Of a DNA stretch of 64,000 bases, positions 23,181-33,812 are shown piece by piece; position 1 is the first letter of the stretch; each line of letters starts with the position of its first letter. The notes beneath the pieces were generated by a model, which did not search any database, was not told the origin of the DNA, and saw only the letters and a program-made list of their open reading frames with translations. The DNA is from Massilia sp. ST3 (GTDB lineage Bacteria; Pseudomonadota; Gammaproteobacteria; Burkholderiales; Burkholderiaceae_D): NCBI RefSeq assembly GCF_018119405.1, contig NZ_JAGPWC010000014.1, forward strand, positions 27,408 to 91,407, written 5' to 3'. The position numbers and the translations under genes were made by a program.

Positions 23181-23810
23181 ATGCCATCATGGCGCCTCGA
23201 CAACGGAGCCGAACTGGCGGCCCGCTACCGCTACACCTTCCACCGCCCGTCGGATGCGCGCATCGCCAGGGTCGGCCCCGGCGACAGCGTGAAGCTGATC
23301 TTCCGCTTCGACAGCGACGAGCCGGACGCCCCGGAGGCGGAACGCATGTGGGTGGAAGTCGAGTCGGCGGACGGCGCCGGCGGTTTTACCGGACGCCTGG
23401 ACAACGTTCCTGGCCACATCAAGGATCTCCAGCTCGGCGACCCACTGGCTTTCCGGGATATCCACATCATCGCCCTCCAGTCCCCGGACGGCGGCGCCGG
23501 CGAGGAAACTCTCCCTTCGCGCTACAGCGGCCGCTGTTTCGTGACCAGGAAGATCCTGTACGAGGGCGAGCGGATCGGCTACTTCTTCCGCGAAGCGCCG
23601 GGCGCCGACGACGACAGCGGCTGGCGCATCATGGCGGGCGACGAGGACGACGACTACATGAATGACGACGACAATGTCTTCTACGTGTCGCTGGGCGCCG
23701 TGCTCAATTGCGACGACGCCATCGTCTCGCTGCTCGACGCGCCCACGGGGAGCGCCTTCGAACGCGACCAGCAAGGCGAAGGATTCGTCAGCATCGAAGA
23801 GGACTGCTGA
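23181..23810 (+). CDS. DUF2185 (Imm33-like) domain protein
   Basis: 209 residues, acidic. The C-terminal half (about 115-200) shows the DUF2185/Imm33 pattern: CFVTRKILYEGERIGYFFRE, DSGWRIMAGDEDDDYM and a terminal FVSIEED. The N-terminal half resembles a DUF2314-type beta domain (RIARVGPGDSVKLIFRF). Imm33-like proteins are predicted immunity proteins against polymorphic toxins, but many occur alone. GAAGGAG precedes the ATG. No toxin or secretion gene is adjacent; the neighbours are the exported amidohydrolase (40 nt upstream) and the convergent glk-hexR copy 2. Confidence 0.75.
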   Translation: MPSWRLDNGAELAARYRYTFHRPSDARIARVGPGDSVKLIFRFDSDEPDAPEAERMWVEVESADGAGGFTGRLDNVPGHIKDLQLGDPLAFRDIHIIALQSPDGGAGEETLPSRYSGRCFVTRKILYEGERIGYFFREAPGADDDSGWRIMAGDEDDDYMNDDDNVFYVSLGAVLNCDDAIVSLLDAPTGSAFERDQQGEGFVSIEEDC

Positions 23811-23871
23811 TTGGCCGAAAAGGCCGCGCCCGGGCCTCACGCGCCGGGCGGGAGGTGGCGGATCGCCCGGC

Positions 23872-25728
23872 CTAGATGTCCAGGTGCGAAATCAGGAGCC
23901 TGCGCTCTTCGATATCGGCCTGGCCGCCCTCGCCTTGCGCGCCGAGCGAGATCCCGACCGACATGATGTCGATCAGGAGCAGCTGCAGGATGCGCGAGAT
24001 CATCGACAGGAAGGTGGTGCTGTCCTCGCTGTGGTCGACCGCCAGGCAGACGTTGGCCTTCTTGGCCAGCAGCGACTTGCTGCTGGTGATGGCGATGACC
24101 TCGGCGCCAGCGGCGCGCGCGGTGTCGACCGCTTCCAGCAGCTCGGGCAGCTGGCCGGCGGTGGAGATCGCGATCACCACGTCGCCCGGTCCCAGCAGGC
24201 CCGCCGCCAGGTTCAGCAAATGCGAGTCGCCGTACAGCGCGGCCGGGATGCGGAAGCGGAAGAACTTGTGCTGGCCGTCCAGGGCCACCACGCGCGAATT
24301 GCCCATCGCGTAGAACTCGACCCGGCGAGCGCGGCGCAGGATCTCGATGGCGCGGTCGATCGCGTGCACGTCGAGCTGGTCGCGGAACTTCAGGATCGCC
24401 GACACGGTGTTGTCGATCACCTTGGCCGACAGGTCGTGGGTGCTGTCGCTCATGCGCACCTGGCTGTGGCGCACCGGGATGGTGCCGGTCAGGCTGCCCG
24501 CGAACTTGAGCTTGAATTCGGCCAGGCCCTGGAAGCCGAGCGAGCGGCAGAAGCGGATCACGGTCGGCTGGCTCACATCCGCCAGGCGCGCGATCTCGGC
24601 GATCGGCTCGGAGAGCACCTTGCGCGGATGCTCGATGACGAGGGCGGCCACGCGCTGCTCGGCCGGCGAGAGTTCGTGACGCAGCTGCTGCACGCGGTCC
24701 ATCAGGGTGTTGGCGCCGCTGCGGCCGCGCAGGTGCTCGGACAGGATCGCCGACACGCCGTACAGGGCCGGGTTGGGCGTCATGATGACGTAGGTCGGGA
24801 TCTGCGCCAGGTACTGGGTGAAGCGGCCCTTGGCTTCGAAGCGCGCACGGAACGGCGAGGTCGCGAACCACTCGGCGATGCGCGGCACGATGCCGCCGCC
24901 GATGAAGATGCCGCCGAAGGCGCCCAGGGTCACCGCCAGGTTGGCGGCGGCGCCGCCCAGCATGCCGCAGAAGCATTCCAGCACTTCCAGGCACAGCGGG
25001 TCCTTGCCTTCCAGCGCGCCGGAGACGATGGCGGCGGCGTCGCGCGGCGGCGCGTCGACGCCGTTGCGCTGGGCCAGCGCGCGGTAGATGATTTCCATGC
25101 CGGGGCCGGAGATCAGGCGCTCGTTCGAGACGTGCTGCCATTCGCGCCAGGCGTATTGCAGGATCGCGAACTCGCGCTCGTCGGCCGGGGCGAAGTTGAC
25201 GTGGCCGCCTTCGGAACCGAGGGTGACGAAACCGTCCATGGTCGGGATCACGCCCGACACGCCCAGGCCGGTGCCGGGGCCGAGCAAGCCGGCCACCGCA
25301 TGGCTCTGCGGCTCGCCGCCGCCGATCTGCAGCAGGTCGCCGGGCTTGAAGCCGGGCAGCGCCATCGCCAGCGCGGTGAAGTCGTTCACGATCAGGAGCG
25401 TCGACAGGCCCAGTGCGCGGCGCACCTCGTCGGTCGAGAACTGCCAGTCGCGGTTGGTCATGCGGATGTAGTCGCCACTGATCGGGTTGGCCAGCGCGAA
25501 GGCCGCGTGGGTGATGCGCGTGCCCTGGATCTGGGCCAGGTAGGCGTCCAGCAGCGGGACGATGCCCGAGTAGTCGTCGCAGCGCAGCACGGCGACCTTG
25601 CTCAGCACGCCGGGTGCGGTTTCGAGGCCAAAACGCGCATGGGTCGCGCCGATGTCGGCCAGCAGGCGCGGGCCGTCGGCAAAGGCCGCGCGGGTGGGTT
25701 TCAGTTCGGTGTCGGGTTCAACGGTCAT
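23872..25728 (-). CDS. Bifunctional glucokinase / HexR-type (RpiR) regulator fusion, copy 2
   Basis: 618 residues, same length and domain order as the protein at 13447-15303 and very similar by eye along the whole length; only the first 15 residues and scattered positions differ. The Glk motifs LLADIGATHARFGL and GLLGPGTGLGVSG, the helix-turn-helix IAEIARLADVSQPTVIRFCR and the SIS domain (VIAISTAGQLPELLEAVDTA) are intact. The SIS phosphate loop differs: SNSGN in copy 1 against STAGQ here, which could change the effector. It stands alone, 85 nt or more from other coding DNA. No clear copy of the 15-bp operator lies in front of it. Confidence 0.95.
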   Translation of the reverse strand: MTVEPDTELKPTRAAFADGPRLLADIGATHARFGLETAPGVLSKVAVLRCDDYSGIVPLLDAYLAQIQGTRITHAAFALANPISGDYIRMTNRDWQFSTDEVRRALGLSTLLIVNDFTALAMALPGFKPGDLLQIGGGEPQSHAVAGLLGPGTGLGVSGVIPTMDGFVTLGSEGGHVNFAPADEREFAILQYAWREWQHVSNERLISGPGMEIIYRALAQRNGVDAPPRDAAAIVSGALEGKDPLCLEVLECFCGMLGGAAANLAVTLGAFGGIFIGGGIVPRIAEWFATSPFRARFEAKGRFTQYLAQIPTYVIMTPNPALYGVSAILSEHLRGRSGANTLMDRVQQLRHELSPAEQRVAALVIEHPRKVLSEPIAEIARLADVSQPTVIRFCRSLGFQGLAEFKLKFAGSLTGTIPVRHSQVRMSDSTHDLSAKVIDNTVSAILKFRDQLDVHAIDRAIEILRRARRVEFYAMGNSRVVALDGQHKFFRFRIPAALYGDSHLLNLAAGLLGPGDVVIAISTAGQLPELLEAVDTARAAGAEVIAITSSKSLLAKKANVCLAVDHSEDSTTFLSMISRILQLLLIDIMSVGISLGAQGEGGQADIEERRLLISHLDI

Positions 25729-25836
25729 CGCGACAGGATACCATTGATCGGGGGGTTGAAAAACCGGTGGGGTTGCTAGGTTGGGTAGTGGCTACGCGCA
25801 GGAACCCAAGTGTGCTTGATCAGCCCCACGGCGCGC

Positions 25837-27747
25837 TTACCCCAGCATCCCCCTCACCTCCTCCACCGACAAGGTCCTGCCCCGCGCCTCCTGGAAACGC
25901 AGCAGCACCCGCTCGATCTCGTCCGCCGGCCGCGCACGGCTGAACAGCCAGCCCTGCACGCAGTGCGCGCCGCGTTCGAGCAGCCAGACCATGTCGGCTT
26001 CGTCCTCCAGCCCCTCGCACACCAGCTCCGCATCGAACACGCCGGCGATGCCCTGGATGAGCGAGAACAGGCCCGCTTTCTTGCAGTCGCTGGCGACGCC
26101 GTGGACGAACTGGCGGTCGGCCTTGAGGCGGTCGAAATGGAAGTTGTCGAGCGCGTCGAGGTTGGACGAGCCGATGCCAAAGTCGTCGACCGCGATGCGC
26201 ACGCCGAGCCCGCGCAGTTCGCCGATGCGCGCGTGCAGCGGCTGCAGCGTATCGAGCAGCACGCTCTCGGTGACTTCGAGTTCGAGCAGCTGACCGGGCA
26301 CCCCGGTCGCCTGCAGCACGGCGGCCATGCGCGGCAGGATGTCGGCGTGCATCAGCGACAGGCGCGAAAAATTCAGGGACACCGGCGCCAGCGCCAGCCC
26401 GCGGGCGCGCCAGGCGCCCAGGTCGCGGCAGACCAGCTCGAGCACGCGCAGGTCGAGGTCGACGATGCTGCCCGCGCGCTCGGCCTCCGGCACGAACATG
26501 CCCGGGGCGACCAGTCCGAATTCGGGATGGCGCCAGCGCACCAGCGCCTCCATGCCGATCAGGCGCCCGGCGGCCACGTCGATCTGTGGCTGGTAGTGGA
26601 CGTCGAGGCGGCCGTGGCGGCCGTGGCGGCGGTCGCCGCGGATCACCTCGCGCAGCTCGTAGCGCAGGCGGGTGCGCGCCACCAGGGCGTTGTCGTATTC
26701 GCACACCACGCTGGCGCCGGTATTGCGCGAGGCCGAGGAGGCGGCCGTGTCGGCGGCGTCGAGCAGCTCGGCGGCGGGGCCCTGCCACGGCGCCAGCTGG
26801 CGCCGCAGGCCGATCCGCGCGTGCATGGTCTGGGTATAACCGTCGCCCAGGTCGAAAGGCTGGTCGATGAGCGCGCACAGGCGCCGGATCTTGTCCTCGT
26901 GCCGTTCCGCCGTCGAGGGCAGCGCGAAGGCGAACTTGTCGCCGCCCAGGTGGGCCAGCAGGGTGCCGTCGCCGTCCCAGGCTTCCAGCCGCTCGCCCAG
27001 CGTCATCAAGAGGCGGTCGGCGGCCGCACGGCCGAACATGCCGTTCACCTGGCGGAAGGCATTCAGGTCGATGTAGCCGACCGTGGCCGTGCCGCTGCCA
27101 TGCGCCATCAGGCGCCCGAGGTGATGCAGGAAGACCGTGCGGTTGAACATGCCGGTGGTCGGCTCGCAATAGCGCAGCTCGAGCATGTCGGCGGCGATGC
27201 GCGCCAGCAGCGTGAGTTGGGAAGCCTGGGGGATGGCGAGGGTACGCGGCGTGCGGCCCATCACCCACAGGGTGCCGCGCAGGTGGTTGCCGGGTCCTTT
27301 CAGGAGCACGGCCGCGTAGTGGCGGTAATGCGGTGGCGCGGTGACCAGGGGATTGTCGGCGAAGCGCGGATCCTGCAGGGCGTCGTAGACCTCGAAGAAT
27401 CCGCCCGCCGCCTCCACCGCGCGGCTACAGAAGGAGCCGGAGCGCGGCATGAGCTGGGCCGTCATGCCGATGCGCGATGGCAGCCAGATCTGCGACTGGA
27501 ACATCAGGCTGATGCCGCCGATGTCGGCGCCGGCCGCCATCACCGCCAGGCGGGTGATGCAATCGAGCTTGGGATCAGGCGGATCGACCAGGAGCGCGTC
27601 GTTGGAGACGACCGGCGGATACAGCAGGCGCGCGCCGGACTCCGGCGCAGCGCCGTGCCCGGCAGCAGCGGCAGCGCCATGCGCCGCGCCCTCTTCCGCT
27701 CCCTCAACCCGGCTGTACGCCGTTCCCGTAGTCCTGTCTTCACGCAT
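25837..27747 (-). CDS. GAF-GGDEF-EAL protein, likely c-di-GMP phosphodiesterase
   Basis: 636 residues from the ATG at 27747. A GAF-like sensor (about 55-195, LDCITRLAVMAAGADIGGIS) is followed by a GGDEF domain whose active site is degenerate (HLGGDKFAF, with no EF pair). A complete EAL domain follows. EAL catalytic residues are visible: MEALVRWRHPE, the Asn in SLNFSRL, Glu in LELEVTES, the Asp pair in AVDDFGIGSS, Lys in LKADRQFV, CEGLED and QGWLFSR. The expected activity is hydrolysis of c-di-GMP, with GGDKF perhaps binding GTP as an allosteric site. The start is uncertain; a GTG at 27843 is in frame. A 21-bp palindrome lies just upstream. Confidence 0.88.
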   Translation of the reverse strand: MREDRTTGTAYSRVEGAEEGAAHGAAAAAGHGAAPESGARLLYPPVVSNDALLVDPPDPKLDCITRLAVMAAGADIGGISLMFQSQIWLPSRIGMTAQLMPRSGSFCSRAVEAAGGFFEVYDALQDPRFADNPLVTAPPHYRHYAAVLLKGPGNHLRGTLWVMGRTPRTLAIPQASQLTLLARIAADMLELRYCEPTTGMFNRTVFLHHLGRLMAHGSGTATVGYIDLNAFRQVNGMFGRAAADRLLMTLGERLEAWDGDGTLLAHLGGDKFAFALPSTAERHEDKIRRLCALIDQPFDLGDGYTQTMHARIGLRRQLAPWQGPAAELLDAADTAASSASRNTGASVVCEYDNALVARTRLRYELREVIRGDRRHGRHGRLDVHYQPQIDVAAGRLIGMEALVRWRHPEFGLVAPGMFVPEAERAGSIVDLDLRVLELVCRDLGAWRARGLALAPVSLNFSRLSLMHADILPRMAAVLQATGVPGQLLELEVTESVLLDTLQPLHARIGELRGLGVRIAVDDFGIGSSNLDALDNFHFDRLKADRQFVHGVASDCKKAGLFSLIQGIAGVFDAELVCEGLEDEADMVWLLERGAHCVQGWLFSRARPADEIERVLLRFQEARGRTLSVEEVRGMLG

Positions 27748-27763
27748 CCGGCCACCCGCATGG

Positions 27764-27784
27764 CATTTATCAATGTGATAAATG
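27764..27784. promoter_or_regulatory. 21-bp perfect palindrome upstream of the EAL gene
   Basis: CATTTATCA (27764-27772), centre ATG, TGATAAATG (27776-27784). Unusually AT-rich for this region and 17 bp upstream of the start codon at 27747. It looks like an operator for a dimeric repressor; the regulator is not identifiable. Confidence 0.6.
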
Positions 27785-27891
27785 GTTAACCGAGAACACT
27801 GATTTGGCCTAAGCTTAGCAGCATTCGCCGGGACGGCGCGCACTGCGGGAACGCGCCGCCTGATTGCCGGGCCGGACTTGCCGGGCCGGCC

Positions 27892-29589
27892 TCAGTCCTG
27901 CGCGATCAGCGCGACCGGGGCCGGCGTGTCGAACTGCACCTTGCCGTCCTTCACCACCGCTTGCTTGCCCGTGTAGGCGTCGCGCACGGTCTGGCCATCG
28001 TTGAAGACGCCGCCGACCGGGATCGCCACCGCCTTGTCGCCCGGCAGGTCGAGCGCGACCACGACGCGGTCGCTCAGCCCATCCTTGCTCCAGGTGCGCT
28101 TGAAGGTGTACGGGCTGTGGTGGATCATCTGGTGCACGCCCGCGCCCACCGCCGGGTGCGCGGCGCGGAAGCGGCCCAGGCGCGCCCAGTGTTCGTGCAC
28201 CTCGGCCACGCGCGTGGTGCCGCGCCTTGCGTTGGCGGCCAGCTCGTCCCAGTTCATGAAGGAACGCAGGGTGGCGTCGCCCACCGCGCCCTCGATCTTG
28301 AGCAGGCGCGCGGTCTCGTCGCCGTAGTAGATCTGGGCCGCGCCCGGCGCCAGCAGCAGTTTGTTGGCGCTTTCGAAAGGACGTTCGCGCAGCGGATCGA
28401 AGGGGCCGCCGTCGTCGTGCGAGCTGAGGTAGTTCAGCACCGAGTAGCCCTTCATGTCGCCCTGCAGGATGTTCGAATAGCCCGAGAACAGCTTCTCGTA
28501 GCCCTGGGCGGCGTCCGACTTCATCGTGAAGTTGATCATGCTGTCGAAACCGTTCGCCAGGTAGTCGACCATGTCGCCGCCGCCCAGGTCGAACTTGTGG
28601 CCGTGGTGGATCGAATAGTTGTAGACCTCGGACACCATCCAGAACGGCAGGTCGCCCAGGCGCTTGGAGGGATTGGCCTTCTTCCAGTCCTCGTAGGCGA
28701 GGCTGGCTTCCTTCTTGAGCTCCTTCCACACGCCGGCCTCGGTGTGCTTGACGGTGTCGCCGCGGAAGCCGTCGAAGCCGTACTTGCGCACCCAGTCGGC
28801 GTGCCACTTGATCAGGTAGTAGCGCGGCGCGCGCGGGTAGCCGGTGCGCTTGAAGAAGTCGTCGAGTTCCTTCACCTCGCGCTCGTAGCGCCCTTCCTTC
28901 TTCCACTTGGCCGCCAGCTGCGGCGGCAGCGCGACCTTGGCGTTGCTGTGGGTGAGGAAGTCCGGCAGGTTGTCGACCAGGGTGCAGTCCTGGGTGGTGC
29001 GCGCATCCTTGTAGGTGCACTTGGGCGCGGTGCGCACCCACGAGGACGGCCATACCGGGTCTTGTTCCGTCACCGGGCCGGTGTGGTTCATCACCACGTC
29101 CAGGATCACGCGGATGCCGCTGGCGTGCGCGGTGTCGACCAGGGCGCGCATGTCTTCCTCGGTGCCCAGCGCGGCGTCGATCGCGGTGAAGTCCTTGGCC
29201 CAGTAGCCATGGAAGCCATAGCTCTTGCCCGTGCCCTCGTCGGTGCCGGCGTGGATCTGCTCGACCGGCGGCGTGATCCAGATCGCGTCCACGCCCAGGT
29301 TCCTGAAGTAGCCCTCGCGGATCTTGGCCGTGACGCCGGCCAGGTCGCCGCCCATGAAACCGCGCAGCTTGGCCGCGTCCTGCTTGCGGCCATAGGCCCC
29401 GTCGTTCGCCGGATTGCCGTTGTTGAAGCGGTCCGTCAGCAGGAAGTAGACGGTCGCATTCTCCCAGACGAAAGGCTTTGCTTGCGCGGCAGCGGCAGCG
29501 GAAGCGGGCGCGGTCTGGGCCTGTGCCAGCGGCGCGTGGACGGCGCCGAAGGCGAGCAGCAAGGAGGCGGCAAGGACGGGAAGTTTCAT
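27892..29589 (-). CDS. Exported alpha-amylase (GH13, MalS-like)
   Basis: 565 residues. Signal peptide MKLPVLAASLLLAFGAVHA with an Ala/Gln-rich start of the mature protein. GH13 residues: region I VILDVVMNH, nucleophile Asp in GFDGFRGDTVKH, Glu in WMVSEVYNYS and Asp in YLSSHDDGGPF. An insertion with cysteines (KCTYKDARTTQDC) suggests a disulphide in the periplasm, as in MalS. It would cleave maltodextrins endo-wise. AGGAA lies 6 nt before the ATG at 29589. It follows pgm by 29 nt on the same strand, so MFS transporter, pgm and amylase may form one transcript. Confidence 0.92.
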   Translation of the reverse strand: MKLPVLAASLLLAFGAVHAPLAQAQTAPASAAAAAQAKPFVWENATVYFLLTDRFNNGNPANDGAYGRKQDAAKLRGFMGGDLAGVTAKIREGYFRNLGVDAIWITPPVEQIHAGTDEGTGKSYGFHGYWAKDFTAIDAALGTEEDMRALVDTAHASGIRVILDVVMNHTGPVTEQDPVWPSSWVRTAPKCTYKDARTTQDCTLVDNLPDFLTHSNAKVALPPQLAAKWKKEGRYEREVKELDDFFKRTGYPRAPRYYLIKWHADWVRKYGFDGFRGDTVKHTEAGVWKELKKEASLAYEDWKKANPSKRLGDLPFWMVSEVYNYSIHHGHKFDLGGGDMVDYLANGFDSMINFTMKSDAAQGYEKLFSGYSNILQGDMKGYSVLNYLSSHDDGGPFDPLRERPFESANKLLLAPGAAQIYYGDETARLLKIEGAVGDATLRSFMNWDELAANARRGTTRVAEVHEHWARLGRFRAAHPAVGAGVHQMIHHSPYTFKRTWSKDGLSDRVVVALDLPGDKAVAIPVGGVFNDGQTVRDAYTGKQAVVKDGKVQFDTPAPVALIAQD

Positions 29590-29618
29590 GCGGGTTCCTG
29601 TGGTGGGTGGGTGGATGG

Positions 29619-31312
<1,694 letters not shown>

Positions 31313-31343
31313 TACGACAGGAGCAAAATGGATGGCGCAGGGT

Positions 31344-32681
31344 TTAGGCGCCGCTCTTGACCGGCGCGGCCTTGTCGGTCACGAACAGGGTCAGCACGGC
31401 CGCCAGCAGCATGCTGGCGCCGCCCAGCATCAAGGTCTTGACCGTGTGGCCGGCGAAGAAATGCTTGGTGACGAAGCCCAGCAGCAGGCCGCTGACGATC
31501 TGCGGGATCACGACGAAGAAGTTGAACAGGCCCATGAAATATCCCATGCGCTTGGCCGGCAGCGAACCCGCCAGGATCGCGTAGGGCATGGTCAGGATCG
31601 AGGCCCAGGCCAGGCCGACGCCGATCATCGGGATCACCAGCGCGTGCTTGTCGTGGATCAGGAAGACGCTGGCCAGGCTCAGGCCGCCGATCGCCAGGCA
31701 GACCGCGTGCACGGTCTTGCGGCTGGTGGCGCGGGCGAACACCGGCAGGATGAAGGCGGCCAGGGCCGACACGCCGCTGTACACCGCGAACATGATGCCG
31801 ACCCAGCTGCCGGCGTCCTGGTAGGCGGTCGACTGGGCGTCGGTGGTGCCGTAGACGTTGTCGGCGATGGCGCTGCCAGTGTAGATCCACATCGCGAACA
31901 GTGCGATCCAGGTGAAGAACTGCACGAAGGCCAGCTGCACCATGGTGCGCGGCATCTTGCCGAAGCCGCCGACGATTTCGGTGAAGGCGTGGCCGATGCC
32001 GCGCGTTTGCTGGCGCTCCTTGCGGAAGCTGTCGAGGTCGGCCGGCGGCAGTTCGTCGGCGGTGAGCACGGTCCAGGTCACGGCCAGGAAGAACACCACG
32101 CCGCCCGCGTAGAACGAATAGCGCACGGTGTCCGGGATCATGCCGCCCACGGCGGCGTTCGACACGCCCAGGGACTCGAAGATGGTCGGCAGCAGCGAGG
32201 CGATCACCGCGCCGCAGCCGATGAAGAAGGTCTGCATCGCATAGCCGGCGGTCTGCTGCGAGGCGTCCAGCTTGTCGCCCACGAAGGCGCGGAAGGGTTC
32301 CATCGAGACGTTGATGGCGGCGTCCATCAGCCACAGCACGGCCACCGCCATCCACAGGGTGGCCGAGTTCGGCATCAGGAACAGGGCGATCGCGGCCAGC
32401 ACGGCGCCGATGAAGAAGAAGGGACGGCGGCGGCCCCACTTCGGGTGCCAGGTGTTGTCGCTGAGGTAGCCGATGATGGGCTGGACCAGCAGGCCGGTGA
32501 CCGGCGCGGCGAGCCAGAACAGGGCCAGGTCGTCGGGGTTGGCGCCGAGCGTGGCGAAGATGCGGCTGGTATTGGCGTTCTGCAGCGCGAAGCCGAACTG
32601 GATGCCGAAGAAGCCGAAGCTCATGTTCCACAGCTGCCAGAACGACAGGCGCGGCTTGAGCACGCTGGTTTGCATGTCCAT
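31344..32681 (-). CDS. MFS sugar transporter (MalY/SLC45-like maltose-type)
   Basis: 445 residues and 12 hydrophobic helices. The N-terminal FGIQFGFALQNANTSRIFATL and the loop IGYLSDNTWHPKWGRRRPFF with the RRR signature match the glycoside-pentoside-hexuronide/SLC45-like sugar transporters. These include the inner-membrane maltose transporter paired with starch TonB receptors in Caulobacter and Xanthomonas. It probably imports maltose or maltodextrins from the periplasm with protons. The start at 32681 is chosen because GGGGA lies 6 nt upstream; the frame is open to a TTG at 32693. Two copies of the 15-bp operator lie 141 and 230 bp upstream. Confidence 0.88.
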   Translation of the reverse strand: MDMQTSVLKPRLSFWQLWNMSFGFFGIQFGFALQNANTSRIFATLGANPDDLALFWLAAPVTGLLVQPIIGYLSDNTWHPKWGRRRPFFFIGAVLAAIALFLMPNSATLWMAVAVLWLMDAAINVSMEPFRAFVGDKLDASQQTAGYAMQTFFIGCGAVIASLLPTIFESLGVSNAAVGGMIPDTVRYSFYAGGVVFFLAVTWTVLTADELPPADLDSFRKERQQTRGIGHAFTEIVGGFGKMPRTMVQLAFVQFFTWIALFAMWIYTGSAIADNVYGTTDAQSTAYQDAGSWVGIMFAVYSGVSALAAFILPVFARATSRKTVHAVCLAIGGLSLASVFLIHDKHALVIPMIGVGLAWASILTMPYAILAGSLPAKRMGYFMGLFNFFVVIPQIVSGLLLGFVTKHFFAGHTVKTLMLGGASMLLAAVLTLFVTDKAAPVKSGA

Positions 32682-32821
32682 GTGTGTCCCCAAAACTGGC
32701 CCGGACGAAACGGGCTCTCTCGTGATGTCGACGACCGCCGCGGCGCTGCCAGGCGATCCTTCGATGCATTGTGCGGTATCCGGTGACGCGCTGGAACACG
32801 GGCGCCTTCGCGGAGACTACT

Positions 32822-32836
32822 TGTAGCAAAATAACA
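32822..32836. promoter_or_regulatory. 15-bp operator copy, MFS upstream region
   Basis: TGTAGCAAAATAACA, one mismatch in the left half from the three identical copies downstream. It lies in the 441-bp gap between the MFS and PEP-CTERM genes. An inverted repeat CTAGGTGTC/GACACC follows at about 32847-32870. Confidence 0.65.
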
Positions 32837-32910
32837 TGCACCTTTCTAGGTGTCAATCGACACCCCCTAGAGTGAACATGAAACAACACACAGATGGACG
32901 CTTGCTAAAA

Positions 32911-32925
32911 TGTAGTCAAATAACA
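32911..32925. promoter_or_regulatory. 15-bp operator copy, MFS/PEP-CTERM gap
   Basis: TGTAGTCAAATAACA, identical to the copies at 33727 and 33813. Resembles the HexR-type consensus TGTAATTAAATTACA at 12 of 15 positions. Confidence 0.75.
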
Positions 32926-33072
32926 TGGGCATTGTAGAACGCTGCCTGGGTGTGAAAAAACGCCCTTTCTGTCGGAAAAACTGACACCCGGCTTACGGAC
33001 CGGGCAATGCCCTCCAGGCAGTCGACGCATAAGCCCCTGAAATCATGGGAATTTTTCTATATTTGTTTCCCA

Positions 33073-33088
33073 TGGCACAGAAATTGCT
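33073..33088 (+). promoter_or_regulatory. Sigma-54 promoter of the PEP-CTERM gene
   Basis: TGGCACAGAAATTGCT matches the -24/-12 consensus TGGCACR-N4-TTGCW completely, with GG and GC 12 bp apart. Transcription would begin near 33100, about 20 nt before the start codon. Upstream lie inverted repeats suited to an enhancer-binding protein: TGTC-N9-GACA near 32980-32996 and TGTC-N4-GACA near 32851-32862. PEP-CTERM genes are often RpoN-dependent. Confidence 0.85.
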
Positions 33089-33122
33089 CCTACGAAATCA
33101 AACTTAACTAGGGAGCAACACC

Positions 33123-33686
33123 TTGAAAAAACTGATTTCCGCACTCGCAGTCGCCGCCGTCCTCGCCCCGGCGGCCCAGGCCGGCGTCGTCAACATCAGC
33201 TTCAACGACCTGTCGCAGAACACGGTCGTCAACGGCCAGTACAGCCACCTCGGCGTGAATTTCTCGGCCACCGAAAACGGCGCCGCCGTCGGCACGGTCA
33301 TCGGCAACTACGGCAGCAGCCCGATGTGGAGCAACTGCTACGCCAGCTTCTGCGACGGCCGCGCCGACGTGATCCGGATGGACTTCACCAAGACCGTCAG
33401 CGGCCTGCAGTTCCTGGTCGACACCGCAGGCAGCCTGCGCCCGGTCTTCAACGCCTACGACAAGACCGGCAAGCTGCTGCAATCCCTGACCGTCGCCAGC
33501 GGCCGTAACACCGCCGTCTTCGCCAGCACCGGCATCGCCTATGTCGAAGGCCTGCAGCCGGACGAGGGCTGGGGCTACCTGGTCGACGACCTGCAGTTCA
33601 CCGCCGCGGAAGTTCCGGAACCGGCCAGCATCGCCCTGTTCGGCCTCGGCGCCCTGGGCCTGGCCGCACTGCGCCGCCGCGCCTGA
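33123..33686 (+). CDS. PEP-CTERM sorting-domain exoprotein
   Basis: 187 residues. Signal peptide MKKLISALAVAAVLAPAAQA; beta-rich mature domain with two cysteines (NCYASFC); C-terminal VPEPASIALFGLGALGLAAL followed by RRRA, the exosortase recognition tail (VPEP motif, hydrophobic helix, basic end). Exosortase EpsH would process it during export with exopolysaccharide. The start is TTG at 33123, with GGGAG 7 nt upstream. No exosortase gene is in the window. Preceded by a consensus sigma-54 promoter. The mature domain resembles other short beta-sandwich PEP-CTERM proteins; its role is unknown, possibly matrix or floc formation. Confidence 0.93.
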   Translation: MKKLISALAVAAVLAPAAQAGVVNISFNDLSQNTVVNGQYSHLGVNFSATENGAAVGTVIGNYGSSPMWSNCYASFCDGRADVIRMDFTKTVSGLQFLVDTAGSLRPVFNAYDKTGKLLQSLTVASGRNTAVFASTGIAYVEGLQPDEGWGYLVDDLQFTAAEVPEPASIALFGLGALGLAALRRRA

Positions 33687-33726
33687 GCCCGTTCTTGGCG
33701 AGGCTTCGGCCTCGCCCTATCCCGCA

Positions 33727-33741
33727 TGTAGTCAAATAACA
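33727..33741. promoter_or_regulatory. 15-bp operator copy, distal site of the esterase gene
   Basis: TGTAGTCAAATAACA, 86 bp upstream of an identical copy. It would flank the esterase promoter from the upstream side. Confidence 0.75.
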
Positions 33742-33812
33742 GCATCAGCCGCCGCGACGGTCTTCCTTTGTAAGGTAAAATTGTTTGAACACCCATGCCT
33801 TCAACGCATTGG

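Noticed and set aside
25729..25836. GTAGTGGCTAC in front of glk-hexR copy 2 as an operator of the 15-bp family
   Set aside because: The spacing between GTAG and CTAC is 3 bp rather than 5, so it does not fit the motif; no other candidate lies in this gap.
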